The translations under genes and the position numbers were made by a program. Shown here in pieces: positions 19,706-30,331 of a stretch of 64,000 bases of DNA; within the stretch, counting starts at the first letter, position 1; every line of letters begins with the position of its first letter. The notes below the pieces were generated by a model, which was not told where the DNA came from, made no database searches, and saw only the letters and a program-made list of their open reading frames with translations. The stretch is from NCBI RefSeq assembly GCF_002022005.1, contig NZ_CP017258.1, forward strand, positions 682,001-746,000. The letters are read 5' to 3'. The stretch is from Campylobacter pinnipediorum subsp. caledonicus (lineage in GTDB: Bacteria; Campylobacterota; Campylobacteria; Campylobacterales; Campylobacteraceae).

Positions 19706-21790
19706 TTGGAAAATCAAAATATTTTTATAAATAGAGAACTTAGTTGGCTTAGGTTTAATTCACGTGTGTTGGCTCAATGTGAAAAAGATCTTCCATTGCT
19801 TGAAAAATTAAAATTTTTAGCTATTTATAGCACAAATTTAGATGAATTTTATATGATAAGAATAGCTGGGCTTAAACAATTATTTGCTGCAGGTATAACA
19901 ACTAGTGGCAGCGATGAGATGAGTCCTCTTGAACAGCTTAAAGAGATAAGAAAATATCTTCAAAATGAGCAAAAAGTTTTAGAGCATCACTACAATACTA
20001 CAAAAGAAGAGCTTAGTAAAAATGGTCTTTTTATAAAAAATTATAATGAATTAAATGACGATTTAAAATCAAAATGTGATGAATATTTCTTTTCAAATAT
20101 ATTGCCGGTTATTGTCCCGATAGCTGTTGATACAACTCATCCTTTTCCTCATTTAAATAATCTTAGCTTTTCTTTGGCTGTTAAGCTTTCAGATATTAAC
20201 CATCCTGAGACATTAAAATATGGCATGGTAAGAATTTCTCGTGTTTTACCTCGCTTTACTCAAGCTTGTGAAAATACATATGTTCCTATTGAAAGCATAG
20301 TTCAAAAACACGCCGAAGAGATTTTTCCTGGATATAAAATGATTAGCTCTTGCGTATTTAGAGTTACAAGAAATGCTGATATAGTAATAGAGGAAGAGGA
20401 AGCTGATGATTTTATGATGATTTTAGAACAAGGTTTAAAACTACGAAGAAAAGGTGCTTTTGTTCGTATGCAAGTAGCTCACGATGCAGATCCAGATATA
20501 CTTGAATTTTTAAACTCTCATATGAAAATTTTTCATAAAGATATATATTTTTCAAATATTCCAATTACTTTAAGTTCTCTTTGGCAGATTGTTTCAAATA
20601 GAGATTTTAGCCATCTTTGCTTAACTCCATATACTCCAAAAACATTACCTCCTTTTGGAAAAAGTATAAATATTTTTGATGCTATTGATAAGGAGGATGT
20701 TTTGTTGATGCACCCTTATGAGAGTTTTGATCCAATAGTTGAGTTTATAAAAGAGGCTAGTAAGGACCCAAAAGTTATATCTATAAGAATGACGCTTTAT
20801 AGGGTTGATAAAAGTTCTCCTATAATTCAATCTTTAATCGATGCAGCAAGCGAAGGAAAGCAAGTTACTGTAATGGTTGAGCTTAAAGCTAGATTTGATG
20901 AGGAAAATAATCTACACTGGGCAAAGGCTCTTGAAGATGCTGGAGCACATGTTATTTATGGTATAACAGGATTTAAAGTTCATGCTAAAGTTTCTCAGGT
21001 AATAAGACAAGTAAATGATAAGCTTAAGTTTTATATGCATTTTGGAACTGGAAACTACAATGGTTCATCGGCTAAAATTTATACAGATATTAGTTTGTTT
21101 ACTAGCAAGGAAGAGTTTGCAAATGATACTACTACATTTTTTCATATTTTATCTGGATATAATAAAAACCGCAGACTTCAAACCCTTAGTATGTCGCCTT
21201 TTCAGATAAAAGAAAAGATTATAGAAAAGATAAGATTAGAGGCTAATGAAGGCACAAACGGCCATATTATAGCTAAGATTAATTCATTAGTTGATAGTGA
21301 TATCATAAAAGAACTAAGCAAGGCTTCCAATGCTGGTGTAAAAATAGAACTTATTGTAAGAGGTGTTTGTTGTTTAAGACCTGGTATTAAAGGTCAAAGT
21401 GAAAATATTTATATTAGATCTATCATAGGTAAGTATTTAGAACATGCGAGAGTTTTATATTTTAAACATTCTGAGCCTAAATTATATATATCAAGTGCTG
21501 ATTGGATGCCTAGGAATCTAGAAAGAAGACTTGAACTCATGACACCTATTTTTGATAAAAAACTACAAGACAGATTGCTTGATATGTTAAAACTTCAACT
21601 TCGTGATAATTCATTAGCATTTGAATTAAGAGAAGATGGCGAGTATGTAAAATTGGATAAAGAAAATGATATTATAAATAGTCATGAAATTTTAGAAAAT
21701 CATATTAATAAAATTTATAAAAGTATAAAAAAAGATAATGATAAGGCAAAGGCCGATTTGATAGCATCTAATCTTTTAAGGGAAGATTGA
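19706..21790 (+). CDS. ppk: Polyphosphate kinase 1
   Basis: PPK1 reversibly makes polyphosphate from ATP at the inner membrane; in Campylobacter it matters for stress survival. 694 residues, full length. N-terminal [16 protein letters not shown] and [14 protein letters not shown] are the family opening; the PLD-like catalytic domains contain the autophosphorylated His in KVHAKVSQV (about residue 432) and HFGTGNYN, and a second HARVLYFKH. The start is TTG at 19706 with AAAGGAG 8 bases upstream, and the first residues fit the family, so TTG is well supported. Confidence 0.96.
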   Translation: MENQNIFINRELSWLRFNSRVLAQCEKDLPLLEKLKFLAIYSTNLDEFYMIRIAGLKQLFAAGITTSGSDEMSPLEQLKEIRKYLQNEQKVLEHHYNTTKEELSKNGLFIKNYNELNDDLKSKCDEYFFSNILPVIVPIAVDTTHPFPHLNNLSFSLAVKLSDINHPETLKYGMVRISRVLPRFTQACENTYVPIESIVQKHAEEIFPGYKMISSCVFRVTRNADIVIEEEEADDFMMILEQGLKLRRKGAFVRMQVAHDADPDILEFLNSHMKIFHKDIYFSNIPITLSSLWQIVSNRDFSHLCLTPYTPKTLPPFGKSINIFDAIDKEDVLLMHPYESFDPIVEFIKEASKDPKVISIRMTLYRVDKSSPIIQSLIDAASEGKQVTVMVELKARFDEENNLHWAKALEDAGAHVIYGITGFKVHAKVSQVIRQVNDKLKFYMHFGTGNYNGSSAKIYTDISLFTSKEEFANDTTTFFHILSGYNKNRRLQTLSMSPFQIKEKIIEKIRLEANEGTNGHIIAKINSLVDSDIIKELSKASNAGVKIELIVRGVCCLRPGIKGQSENIYIRSIIGKYLEHARVLYFKHSEPKLYISSADWMPRNLERRLELMTPIFDKKLQDRLLDMLKLQLRDNSLAFELREDGEYVKLDKENDIINSHEILENHINKIYKSIKKDNDKAKADLIASNLLRED

Positions 21791-21833
21791 TATTTTTAAC
21801 ATTAAATTTATTTAATTTTATGTTTTATTGTGA

Positions 21834-21839
21834 TATAAT
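21834..21839 (+). promoter_or_regulatory. -10 box of the rpsO promoter
   Basis: TGATATAATACCCGC contains a perfect TATAAT followed by a GC-containing discriminator; the transcript would start near 21846, leaving a short leader with an AGGAGGT ribosome site before rpsO. Confidence 0.6.
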
Positions 21840-21874
21840 ACCCGCTTTTAAATCTTACCAATCAGGAGGTCATA

Positions 21875-22147
21875 ATGGCTTTGGATTCGGCTAAAAAAGC
21901 AGAAATAGTTGCGAAATTCGCTAGAAAAGATGGAGATACTGGATCAACAGAGGTTCAAGTAGCTTTATTAACAACTCGTATATCTGAGTTAACAGAACAT
22001 CTTAAAATTTTCAAAAAAGATCACTCTTCTCGTCTTGGTCTTTTAAAGATGGTAGGTAAAAGAAAGAGACTTTTAAAGTATTTTAAAAACAAAAATTATC
22101 CTGCTTATTCTAAGTTAATTGCTGAACTAAATATAAGAGACAAATAA
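21875..22147 (+). CDS. rpsO: 30S ribosomal protein S15
   Basis: S15 binds 16S rRNA helix 22 early in small-subunit assembly. The 90 residues contain the family blocks [33 protein letters not shown] and the C-terminal [16 protein letters not shown], the strongest ribosome site in the window, lies 7 bases before the ATG. It has its own promoter and terminator. Confidence 0.98.
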   Translation: MALDSAKKAEIVAKFARKDGDTGSTEVQVALLTTRISELTEHLKIFKKDHSSRLGLLKMVGKRKRLLKYFKNKNYPAYSKLIAELNIRDK

Positions 22148-22152
22148 TTTTT

Positions 22153-22180
22153 TATGGAGCTTTTGCTCCATATTCTATTT
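22153..22180 (+). terminator. Terminator after rpsO
   Basis: TATGGAGC and GCTCCATA form an 8-bp stem with a TTTT loop (22153-22172), followed by a T-rich tract, directly after the rpsO stop. Confidence 0.85.
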
Positions 22181-22202
22181 TTATAAAATTTAAAGGTTGT
22201 TT

Positions 22203-22670
22203 ATGCAAAGACTTTTTTTGACATTTTTCTATGTTGGTCTTTTGCCTAAGGCGCCTGGGACTTTTGGATCAATAGCTGGGGCTTTGGTTGCTTGGGTTAT
22301 TTTATATTTTTTTTCTTCTACAACACTTTTTTTATTATCAATATTTTTGTTTCTAGTTAGCATAAATATAATAAATTCTTATGAAAACAAAACAAAAATA
22401 CACGATCATTCAATTATTGTTATAGATGAAGTTGTTGGTGTTTGGTTGGCTATAGTCTTAAGCGGAGATACTAATTTTCAATTAATAATGTCATTGATAT
22501 TTTTTAGATTTTTTGACATAAAAAAACCATCTATTATAGGCCGTGTAGATAGAAATACTATCGGTGGTTTTGGTGTTATGTTTGATGATGTGTTGGCTGG
22601 AATTTTTGCTGGAATTTTAAGTTCTATTTGTTATTATATTGCCAACAAATTAGGATTTGTTATTTTTTAG
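22203..22670 (+). CDS. pgpA: Phosphatidylglycerophosphatase A
   Basis: PgpA removes phosphate from phosphatidylglycerophosphate in the inner membrane to make phosphatidylglycerol. The 155-residue product shows the family opening GLLPKAPGTFGSIAGA, the DEVVGVW motif and the acidic FDDVLAGIFAGI near the C-terminus, with four hydrophobic segments. A TTG at 22197 is in frame, but AAAGG lies 6 bases before ATG 22203, which I prefer. The next gene starts 13 bases after the stop. Confidence 0.92.
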   Translation: MQRLFLTFFYVGLLPKAPGTFGSIAGALVAWVILYFFSSTTLFLLSIFLFLVSINIINSYENKTKIHDHSIIVIDEVVGVWLAIVLSGDTNFQLIMSLIFFRFFDIKKPSIIGRVDRNTIGGFGVMFDDVLAGIFAGILSSICYYIANKLGFVIF

Positions 22671-22683
22671 GTGTGAGGAATAT

Positions 22684-24099
22684 ATGGAAAAAATTTTAGT
22701 AGTAGCACAAGGTGATCTTGCTGTTGGCTTTTTAAAAAGATTGTTTGAAAATAGATCAAATCAACATTACTATACTATAATTTCAAATGTAAAAGAGAGT
22801 GATTTTAACAATAATAGCGATTATTTTAAATTTTATAATTTTGATCCAACAAGTTTTTCAAAAATAAGTGCTATTGTAAAAGATAACTTTAGTCAGTTTA
22901 TAATATTTGCAGATGATAAAAATGAAAGTTTGGAAATATACAAAAACCTAAGAAATATAAGTAAAAAAACAGAGATAATCTTACTTAGTCTTTGGGGTGT
23001 TGTTGAACAAGATATAAAGAATGATAAATATACTAAATTTATAGATGCTAAGGATATCTTATCATCCATTTTTATAAGATATTTACCAAATATGCCTATT
23101 TTGGCTGATAATATAGGTCTTGGTGAGGGTGAGATAATGGAGGTTAAAGTTCCAGTTGGAAGCTCTTACATGTATAGACATCTAAGTTCTATACAACAAA
23201 GAAAATGGCGTATAGCTCTTATATATAGACAAAATGATATTATTTTACCTAAAAATAATACAATGATACTTCCAAATGATACTTTAATTATTGTTGGTGA
23301 CCCTAATGTTTTAAGAAATGTCTTTAGGTCTATTAAGTTAGAAAAAGGTCAATTTCCAAATCCTTTTGGGAATAATATATATACTTTTATAGATATGAAA
23401 GCCATGAATGAAAAAGAGATAAAAAAGCTAATAGACAATAGCCTTTATCTAAACTCAAAGCTTAGTAATAGGCGTTTGATATTTAAAATTATAAATCCTA
23501 CATTGGGCGATAATTTAAATAGAATCGTGAGTAAAATCAGTGATAAAAATATATCTTATAATATAGATTATTATACAAGAGATAATTCTCATATTGTTGG
23601 AGATGTTGTAAATTTTGATATTGGTCTTGTTATAACAAGCAATGATTACTTTTTTAAGTTTAAAAAGTTATTTCATTCACTTGCCTTGCCTATATTAAAA
23701 ATAGGAAATTCTGCTATAAATAATATCAAACAAGGTGTTATTTTTGGTGATAGTAAGATGGATATAGAGAATCAATCAGCTGTTATACTTGATTGTTGTT
23801 CTCAGCTTGACATAGGTATAGAGCTTCATTATTTTGATGATAATGTAAATGAAGATGATACTTTAGCTGAGCATTTTGATAGTATTAGCGCTCTTTTTAA
23901 TAAAAATATAGAGATAAAAAAATACGAAGAAAAAAATCCTATTTTGCACTTATCAAAACAAGATGATTTATTACATTTTGTATCATTTGATGAGTATGTT
24001 AGTAGATCAGATGGCTTATCTTTATTTTCTAATACTTTAAACCGCCAGTATAAAATACTAAAAGACAATTCTCAGCTTTTTATTCCAGCTGTTTTATGA
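22684..24099 (+). CDS. COG3400-type protein with TrkA-like N and C domains
   Basis: The 471-residue cytoplasmic protein starts with a Rossmann-like segment (MEKILVVAQGDLAVGFLKRL) and has, at about residues 145-215, an RCK_C/TrkA-C pattern (MEVKVPVGSSYMYRHLSSI to PNDTLIIVGDPNVL). The C-terminal half has no motif I recognise. This fits the COG3400 group found in Campylobacterota; a role in ion-transport regulation is only inferred from the TrkA-C domain. GAGGAA lies a few bases before the chosen ATG; the in-frame start at 22657 would lie inside pgpA. Confidence 0.75.
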   Translation: MEKILVVAQGDLAVGFLKRLFENRSNQHYYTIISNVKESDFNNNSDYFKFYNFDPTSFSKISAIVKDNFSQFIIFADDKNESLEIYKNLRNISKKTEIILLSLWGVVEQDIKNDKYTKFIDAKDILSSIFIRYLPNMPILADNIGLGEGEIMEVKVPVGSSYMYRHLSSIQQRKWRIALIYRQNDIILPKNNTMILPNDTLIIVGDPNVLRNVFRSIKLEKGQFPNPFGNNIYTFIDMKAMNEKEIKKLIDNSLYLNSKLSNRRLIFKIINPTLGDNLNRIVSKISDKNISYNIDYYTRDNSHIVGDVVNFDIGLVITSNDYFFKFKKLFHSLALPILKIGNSAINNIKQGVIFGDSKMDIENQSAVILDCCSQLDIGIELHYFDDNVNEDDTLAEHFDSISALFNKNIEIKKYEEKNPILHLSKQDDLLHFVSFDEYVSRSDGLSLFSNTLNRQYKILKDNSQLFIPAVL

Positions 24100-24205
24100 C
24101 AAATAAAATTAATTTATAGTTCGCTTAATTGCAATTTATTCTCTGCTAATTAAGGCAAAATATTGGTTTTTTTAGATAGTATTTTAATACTAAAGGAATA
24201 GTGCT

Positions 24206-25246
24206 ATGCAAATAGATGTAAGATTAAATTGTAGTGAAAAAAATTACAAAGTTTATGTTAATGAGCTTGATAAAATACAACATAAAGGTAAGATAGCTAT
24301 TATCACAAACCCAAAGGTTTCAGGGCTTCATTTGAAGTCATTGCTTGAAAATATAGTTTGTGATGAGTGCTTTGTTGTAAGTGTTCCAGATGGAGAACAA
24401 TATAAAAATTTACAAACTTGTGAAAATATTTTAGAACAACTTTTTATTAGTAAGCTAGACCGTTCTAGTATGCTCATATCTTTTGGTGGCGGGGTTGTTA
24501 GTGATATTACCGGATTTGTGGCTAGCATTTATCAAAGAGGAATAAAATTTATAAATATTCCTACCACTCTATTGTCACAAGTTGATGCTAGTGTTGGAGG
24601 AAAGACTGGCGTAAATAATAAGTTTGGTAAAAATTTAATCGGTTCTTTTTATCAACCAGAGGTTGTTTATTGCGAAACTAAATTTCTAAAAACACTATCA
24701 CAAAGAGAATTTTCTGCTGGACTTGCGGAAGTGGTTAAAATGGCTGTTATGTTTGATAAAGATTTTTTTGATTTTATGCAAAATAGTGATATTAAAGATA
24801 AAAATATATTGGAAGAAATTATTAAAAAAGCGATAAAATTAAAAGCGGATATAGTTATGCAAGATGAAAAAGAGCTGGGGATAAGAGCTTTACTTAATTA
24901 TGGCCATACATTTGCTCATGTTATAGAAAACGAAACAAAATATAGCGTTTATTTGCATGGTGAAGCTGTTGCTATCGGAATTAATATGGCAAATGAGCTT
25001 TCTTTAAGATTGGGATTAATTACGCAAGATGAAAAAGATATGATTAGGAATTTGTTAGTTAAGTTTAATTTACCTGTGTCGTATAAAATAGAAGATATTG
25101 AGAGATTTTATAATGCTTTTTTTCTTGATAAAAAGAGTCAGAACAATAGTATAAAATTTATATTAGCCAACGGAATTGGTAAAAACATTATAAAAAGCGA
25201 TATTGATAAAGATTTAATTTGTGAAGTATTGAGTGAATTTAGATGA
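24206..25246 (+). CDS. aroB: 3-dehydroquinate synthase
   Basis: AroB converts DAHP to dehydroquinate using NAD and a divalent metal (shikimate pathway). 346 residues with the NAD-binding [34 protein letters not shown], and metal ligands in [16 protein letters not shown]-like sequence ([11 protein letters not shown]) and LHGEAVAIG. An AAAGGAATAG site precedes the ATG. Its stop overlaps the MscS gene by 4 bases. It heads an overlapping operon aroB-mscS-mtaB-ftsH-like, an order I recall from H. pylori. Confidence 0.96.
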   Translation: MQIDVRLNCSEKNYKVYVNELDKIQHKGKIAIITNPKVSGLHLKSLLENIVCDECFVVSVPDGEQYKNLQTCENILEQLFISKLDRSSMLISFGGGVVSDITGFVASIYQRGIKFINIPTTLLSQVDASVGGKTGVNNKFGKNLIGSFYQPEVVYCETKFLKTLSQREFSAGLAEVVKMAVMFDKDFFDFMQNSDIKDKNILEEIIKKAIKLKADIVMQDEKELGIRALLNYGHTFAHVIENETKYSVYLHGEAVAIGINMANELSLRLGLITQDEKDMIRNLLVKFNLPVSYKIEDIERFYNAFFLDKKSQNNSIKFILANGIGKNIIKSDIDKDLICEVLSEFR

Positions 25247-26823
25247 GATTTGTATTATTATTTTTTATTTTTTTATTTCAAGTTTTTGCAGACAATAATG
25301 TTAGTATTGATAGTAACTTAACAAATACAAGTATTTTAGATAGTAAAAAGCAACTAGAAAGTATAAACCTTTACCTTAAAAATAATATTTGGATGGCTAG
25401 ATATGCCAACTATAATACTTTTCAAAGAATAAATAATGAACTTGAAGATAATGAAAGATTGATTAAAAAATACTCAAAAGATAGTAAGAAAAAGTCAGAT
25501 ATTTCTAAAAAAATAAAATATCTAAAAGATCAATTAGAGCTTTTAAAAGAGTATGAAAAAACTCCATTTTCAAATATGCTATCAGCTCCAGAGGTAGCTA
25601 TTGCGCCTCGTATTACAAACCCAATCATGATGATTTCAGGGTTTTCATATATTAAAAAAATAAGAAGCGATAAAGAAGAGTATAAACATCATATTAATGA
25701 GCTTGATAATTTGTTAAAAAAATTAAAAGAAAAAGAGGAAATTTTAACTACTATCTTGCCAAATGATTTTAACAAAACAGTGCCAAATAAAATTTATGAA
25801 CTCAGGACTCAAATAAGCGAGTTTGAGAGTGCAAAGCAGATTGCCGACACTACATTTGATGTATATGAAAAACGGGCAGATGAGTCTATAAATATAGCTA
25901 CAAATGATATAAAATCACAAATTATAAGCACTATAAATATAGCTATTTTTATTATAGCTATAATAGCTATTTCATTCTTTTTTAAATTTATAGCAAAAAA
26001 AACTATAACAGATAATGATAGATTTTATATTGTAAATAAATTTATAAACTTTATAAATTTTGTTCTTATTATTCTTACATTGCTTTTTGTATATATAGAA
26101 AATGTTACATATGTTGTTACAGTTTTAGGTTTTGCATCAGCTGGTATTGCTATTGCTATGAAAGATATGTTTATGTCTATGCTTGGCTGGGTTGTTATAA
26201 TATTTGGTGGTTCTATTCATGTTGGAGATAGGGTTAGAGTTAGCCATAATGGAAATATATATGTTGGCGATATCATAGATATATCTGTGCTTAGAATGAC
26301 ACTTTTTGAAGATGTCACCCTTACTACATATAAAGAAAATAGGCGTGGCGGAAGGATAGTTTTTATACCAAATAATTATATTTTTACAGAGCTTATATCT
26401 AATTATTCTCATCACGGCATGAAGACTGTATGGGATGGAATAGATGTTGTTTTGAGTTTTGATAGTAATCACAAAAAAGCTGTTCATATAGCAAAAACAA
26501 TAACAAGAAAATATGCAAAAGGTTATACTGATATAGCTAAAAGACAGATGACAAGACTTAGAAATGAATATAGTATAAAAAATCCAAATGTAGAACCTAG
26601 GGTTTTTACATTTTTTGAACCCTATGGTATAAATGTTTCTATATGGTTTATGTCAAACTCATATGCTACTTTGACATTAAGAAGCACTATTAGTTCAGAG
26701 CTTATAGATGCTTTCAATAAAGAAGATGATATAGTTATAGCTTACCCTACTCAAACTATGTACTTTAGTAAAAAGCTATCTCCAAAGGAGCATGCTGATT
26801 TAGATAAAGAGGTGCTTTCTTGA
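25243..26823 (+). CDS. MscS-family mechanosensitive channel with periplasmic N-terminal domain
   Basis: The 526-residue protein has a signal peptide (to about residue 17), a charged alpha-helical periplasmic region (residues 20-225), two or three transmembrane helices (228-245, 265-285, 290-320) and the MscS pore helix with its Ala/Gly pattern ([21 protein letters not shown]) followed by the beta domain ([10 protein letters not shown] and [16 protein letters not shown]). It should release solutes on hypo-osmotic shock. The stop overlaps the TTG start of mtaB. Confidence 0.9.
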   Translation: MRFVLLFFIFLFQVFADNNVSIDSNLTNTSILDSKKQLESINLYLKNNIWMARYANYNTFQRINNELEDNERLIKKYSKDSKKKSDISKKIKYLKDQLELLKEYEKTPFSNMLSAPEVAIAPRITNPIMMISGFSYIKKIRSDKEEYKHHINELDNLLKKLKEKEEILTTILPNDFNKTVPNKIYELRTQISEFESAKQIADTTFDVYEKRADESINIATNDIKSQIISTINIAIFIIAIIAISFFFKFIAKKTITDNDRFYIVNKFINFINFVLIILTLLFVYIENVTYVVTVLGFASAGIAIAMKDMFMSMLGWVVIIFGGSIHVGDRVRVSHNGNIYVGDIIDISVLRMTLFEDVTLTTYKENRRGGRIVFIPNNYIFTELISNYSHHGMKTVWDGIDVVLSFDSNHKKAVHIAKTITRKYAKGYTDIAKRQMTRLRNEYSIKNPNVEPRVFTFFEPYGINVSIWFMSNSYATLTLRSTISSELIDAFNKEDDIVIAYPTQTMYFSKKLSPKEHADLDKEVLS

Positions 26824-28067
26824 AAAGAGATAAAATTTTTTTTAAAACATTTGGTTGCAGGACAAATATCTATGATACAGAACTTATAAAAAGTTATGTT
26901 AAAGATTATGATATAACTAATGATGAAGATACGGCTGATGTGGTGGTGGTAAACTCTTGTACGGTTACGAATGGTGCAGATAGTGGTGTTAGGAGTTATA
27001 TAAATGGTCTTAAAAAGCGTGGAGTTAAGGTTGTCTTGACTGGTTGTGGTGCTGTTAGTAAAGGAAAAGAGCTTTATGATAAAAATGGTATTTTTGGAGT
27101 TATAGGTGCTAGTGAAAAGTCAAAAATAAATGAGTTGCTTTCAAACAACTCTAGATTTTTTGAACTCGGAAATCTAAACTCAATAGATAAAAATATAGTT
27201 ACAAATTATGAAAATCACACAAAGGCTTTTATAAAAATTCAAGAGGGTTGTAATTTTGCTTGTTCTTATTGCATAATACCTAGTGTTAGGGGTAAGTCAA
27301 GAAGTATGGATGAAAACTCAATAATAAATGAGGCAAAAATTCTAGCTTCAAATGGTTATAACGAACTTGTTTTAACTGGTACAAATATAGGAAGTTATGG
27401 TAAGGACAGTGGCAGTTCTTTGGGTAAGCTTTTGTATAAACTTGGTCGCATATCTGGCATAAAAAGAATAAGGCTTGGAAGTATAGAGCCTAGTCAGATA
27501 GATGATGATTTTAGAGAAATTTTAAAAGAGCCTTGGCTTGAAAGACATCTTCATATAGCACTTCAACACACAAGCCAAGCTATGCTTAGTATAATGAGGC
27601 GTAGAAATCAAGCATTTAAGGATTTAGAACTTTTTTGTGAATTAAGAGAGCTTGGTTTTGCTTTAGGGACTGATTTTATAGTGGGACATCCTGGCGAAAG
27701 CGATGATATTTGGGAAGATGCTTTAATAAATTTTAAGAAATTCCCATTAACTCATATTCATGCTTTTATATATTCTCCAAGAAACAACACTTATTCATCA
27801 ACATTAAAGCAAGATGTTAATGGTGCTGTGGCAAAACAAAGGTTAAAAACACTAAAAGATATAGTTTTACAAAATAATATTGATTTTAGAAGAGAAAACA
27901 GCATTCCTTTGCAAATTTTAGTAGAACAAAAAAATGGTGATTTCTTTGAGGGTTCTGATCAATTTTATAACAAGGTAAAAATAAGCTCAGATAAAGATAT
28001 ATCAAAAGAGTGGGTAGAAATTAAAAACTACAAAATAAGGGATGATGCAAATTATGCAGAAATTTAA
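26820..28067 (+). CDS. mtaB: tRNA A37 methylthiotransferase (MtaB type)
   Basis: MtaB adds a methylthio group to t6A37 of ANN-decoding tRNAs. The 415 residues contain an N-terminal UPF0004 domain (FKTFGCRTNIYD; NSCTVTNGAD; LTGCGAVSKG, giving three cluster cysteines), the radical SAM motif CNFACSYCIIPSVRG (about residues 144-158) and a C-terminal region consistent with a TRAM domain. The start is TTG overlapping the upstream TGA, with GAGGTG about 6 bases before it. The last 26 bases overlap the FtsH-like frame. Confidence 0.92.
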   Translation: MKRDKIFFKTFGCRTNIYDTELIKSYVKDYDITNDEDTADVVVVNSCTVTNGADSGVRSYINGLKKRGVKVVLTGCGAVSKGKELYDKNGIFGVIGASEKSKINELLSNNSRFFELGNLNSIDKNIVTNYENHTKAFIKIQEGCNFACSYCIIPSVRGKSRSMDENSIINEAKILASNGYNELVLTGTNIGSYGKDSGSSLGKLLYKLGRISGIKRIRLGSIEPSQIDDDFREILKEPWLERHLHIALQHTSQAMLSIMRRRNQAFKDLELFCELRELGFALGTDFIVGHPGESDDIWEDALINFKKFPLTHIHAFIYSPRNNTYSSTLKQDVNGAVAKQRLKTLKDIVLQNNIDFRRENSIPLQILVEQKNGDFFEGSDQFYNKVKISSDKDISKEWVEIKNYKIRDDANYAEI

Positions 28068-29709
28068 ATTTGAAAAGAAAAATATAGCTATCATAGCTCT
28101 TGTTTTACTTGTTGCGGTTATAGTTTTTGCTGTTTTTAGGGGTGAACCTAAAAATATAAGCTATGTAAATTTAGACCAATTTATAAAAAATGAACAGATA
28201 CAAAAAGCCGTAATTAGTGGAAGCGATATCGTTTTTTATACAAAAAACAACAGATATAAAATTATAAAAGATGCTATAGATATAAAAGAACTTGCAAAAA
28301 CAATACCAATAGAGCAAGAAAAACAATATATTATGATGGATGAGGTTTTTACAATTTTATTTTTGTTGATTATGATTTTTGTGTTTTTATTTGTTTTAAG
28401 TAAAATTAAAACAAATAAGGCGAATTATATGAATAAAAATCCAGCTTTTGAGCTTGAAAATATGGTTCAGTCAAGTATAAATCCAGTTGTATCAAATATA
28501 AATTTTAGTAATGTAGCTGGCATTAAAGATGTTAAAATAGAGCTTAGTGAGATAGTTGATTTTTTGAAAAATCCATCAAAATATAAAGAATTTGGTATAA
28601 AAATGCCAAAAGGTGTTTTGATGGTAGGACCACCGGGTGTAGGTAAGACACTTATAGCAAAAGCTGTTGCTGGCGAAGCAAATGTTCCATTTTTTTATCA
28701 AAATGGTGCTAGTTTTGTTCAAATTTATGTCGGTATGGGGGCAAAAAGAGTTAGAGAGCTTTTTGCAAAAGCAAAAGCTTATGCGCCATCTATTGTTTTT
28801 ATAGATGAGATAGATGCTGTTGGTAAAAGTAGAGGTGGTGATAGAAATGATGAAAGAGAGGCTACATTAAATCAGCTTTTAACAGAAATGGACGGTTTTT
28901 TGGATAACTCAGGTGTTATTGTCATAGCTGCTACAAATCGTATAGAGATGATAGATGAAGCACTTTTAAGGTCTGGTAGATTTGATAGAAGAATTTTTTT
29001 ATCAATGCCAAATGTTGGCGATAGGATAGATATCTTAAAATCATACTTGTCTGGAAAAACAACAAATGTTGATATTGAAGAAATTGCAAAAATGACAGTT
29101 GGTTTTTCAGGAGCTGCGCTTAGTACGTTGGTTAATGAAGCTGCAATAAATGCTTTAAGGCGTGGTGTTAGGGTTATAGAAACTTCTGATTTTGAAGCTG
29201 TTTCAAATAAAGTATTACTTGGTAAAAAAAGGGTTTTAAGCTATACAGAGCATGAAAAAAAGATACAATCCATTTATCAGGGTGCAAAGGCTCTTAGTGC
29301 TTATTGGTTTGATATAAAATTTGATAAAATTTCTCTTATCGAGGATCGTTTTTTGGGTGCTGAGCGAGAGATAGAGTCAAAGACTCAAATGTTATCAAGG
29401 ATTAAGGTTTATCTTGCTGGAATGGTTAAACTGGAGCTTGAGTTTAATGATGTCTTTTCAAATTCTTATTATGATTTAAATATAGCAAAAAGTATAGCCG
29501 AAAAAATGGTGTTTGAATACGGAATGGGGCAATCTTTTACTTCAAATGTTTTGGATGTTGAGAATATATTAAAAACAGCCAAAACTGAAATATCTGAGTT
29601 TTTACAAGGTATGAAAATACAAAGTGAAGATATTTCAAATTTTATCTTTGAAAATGAAAGTATAGATAGATTTGATGTTTCTAAAATTTTAAATAAAACT
29701 TATGATTAG
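28042..29709 (+). CDS. FtsH-like AAA protein with a lost protease zinc site
   Basis: The layout is FtsH-like: transmembrane helices at about residues 15-32 and 103-122 around a small periplasmic segment, then an AAA domain with Walker A GPPGVGKT (about 193-200), Walker [36 protein letters not shown] and pore loop VQIYVGMG. Where FtsH has HEAGH, this protein reads SIYQGAKAL, so both zinc histidines and the catalytic Glu are gone; the downstream Asp ligand region (YYDLNIAK) remains. It should be an ATP-driven unfoldase or chaperone without proteolysis. At 555 residues it is shorter than FtsH. ATGs at 28042, 28045 and 28054 all compete behind one AAGGG site; the exact start is open. Confidence 0.9.
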   Translation: MMQIMQKFKFEKKNIAIIALVLLVAVIVFAVFRGEPKNISYVNLDQFIKNEQIQKAVISGSDIVFYTKNNRYKIIKDAIDIKELAKTIPIEQEKQYIMMDEVFTILFLLIMIFVFLFVLSKIKTNKANYMNKNPAFELENMVQSSINPVVSNINFSNVAGIKDVKIELSEIVDFLKNPSKYKEFGIKMPKGVLMVGPPGVGKTLIAKAVAGEANVPFFYQNGASFVQIYVGMGAKRVRELFAKAKAYAPSIVFIDEIDAVGKSRGGDRNDEREATLNQLLTEMDGFLDNSGVIVIAATNRIEMIDEALLRSGRFDRRIFLSMPNVGDRIDILKSYLSGKTTNVDIEEIAKMTVGFSGAALSTLVNEAAINALRRGVRVIETSDFEAVSNKVLLGKKRVLSYTEHEKKIQSIYQGAKALSAYWFDIKFDKISLIEDRFLGAEREIESKTQMLSRIKVYLAGMVKLELEFNDVFSNSYYDLNIAKSIAEKMVFEYGMGQSFTSNVLDVENILKTAKTEISEFLQGMKIQSEDISNFIFENESIDRFDVSKILNKTYD

Positions 29710-29718
29710 GAGTATGAG

Positions 29719-30261
29719 ATGGATAAGAAATTAAAAATAGGTATATTAACATTAAGCGATAGAGCTAGTGAGGGCATTTATGAAGATATTTCTGGAAATG
29801 CCATAAAAGAACTTATGGATGATTGGATTGTTAGCGAAAGAGATTATGTTTATAGAGTTATCCCTGATGATTTTGATCTTATAAAAAACACACTTATTGA
29901 GTTTGCAGATGAGCTAAAATGCGATTTGATTCTTACCACTGGTGGAACTGGTCCTGCCTTAAGAGATGTTACGCCTGAAGCTACTGAGGCTGTTTGTGAA
30001 AAGATGATGCCAGGTTTTGGTGAGATGATGAGAAATGAGAGCTTAAAGTACGTTCCTACTGCTATTTTGTCTAGGCAGACAGCTGGAATTCGTGCAAATT
30101 CTCTTATAGTAAATTTACCAGGAAGCCCAAGAGCTATAAAAGAGTGTTTAGAGCCTATTTTTCCAGCTATACCGTATTGTATAGATTTGATAAATGGTGC
30201 TTATATTAAAACAGATGAAACAAAAATGAAAGTTTTTAGACCTAAACAAAGAAAGGCTTAA
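29719..30261 (+). CDS. mog: Molybdopterin adenylyltransferase (Mog/MoaB family)
   Basis: This family adenylates molybdopterin before metal insertion by MoeA (also in this window). 180 residues with ILTLSDRASEGIYEDISG, LTTGGTGPALRDVTPEAT and the C-terminal NLPGSPRAIKECLEPI. An AGGAG-type site lies just before the ATG, 9 bases after the FtsH-like stop. Confidence 0.93.
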   Translation: MDKKLKIGILTLSDRASEGIYEDISGNAIKELMDDWIVSERDYVYRVIPDDFDLIKNTLIEFADELKCDLILTTGGTGPALRDVTPEATEAVCEKMMPGFGEMMRNESLKYVPTAILSRQTAGIRANSLIVNLPGSPRAIKECLEPIFPAIPYCIDLINGAYIKTDETKMKVFRPKQRKA

Positions 30262-30331
30262 AATTTTATATTTTTCTACCAGATAAAATCAAAACACATA
30301 TTTAGATTATTTTTATACATTAGGAGTTTTT

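Noticed and set aside
22657-22683. Longer start for the COG3400 gene
   Set aside because: It would begin inside pgpA, whereas GAGGAA sits directly before ATG 22684.
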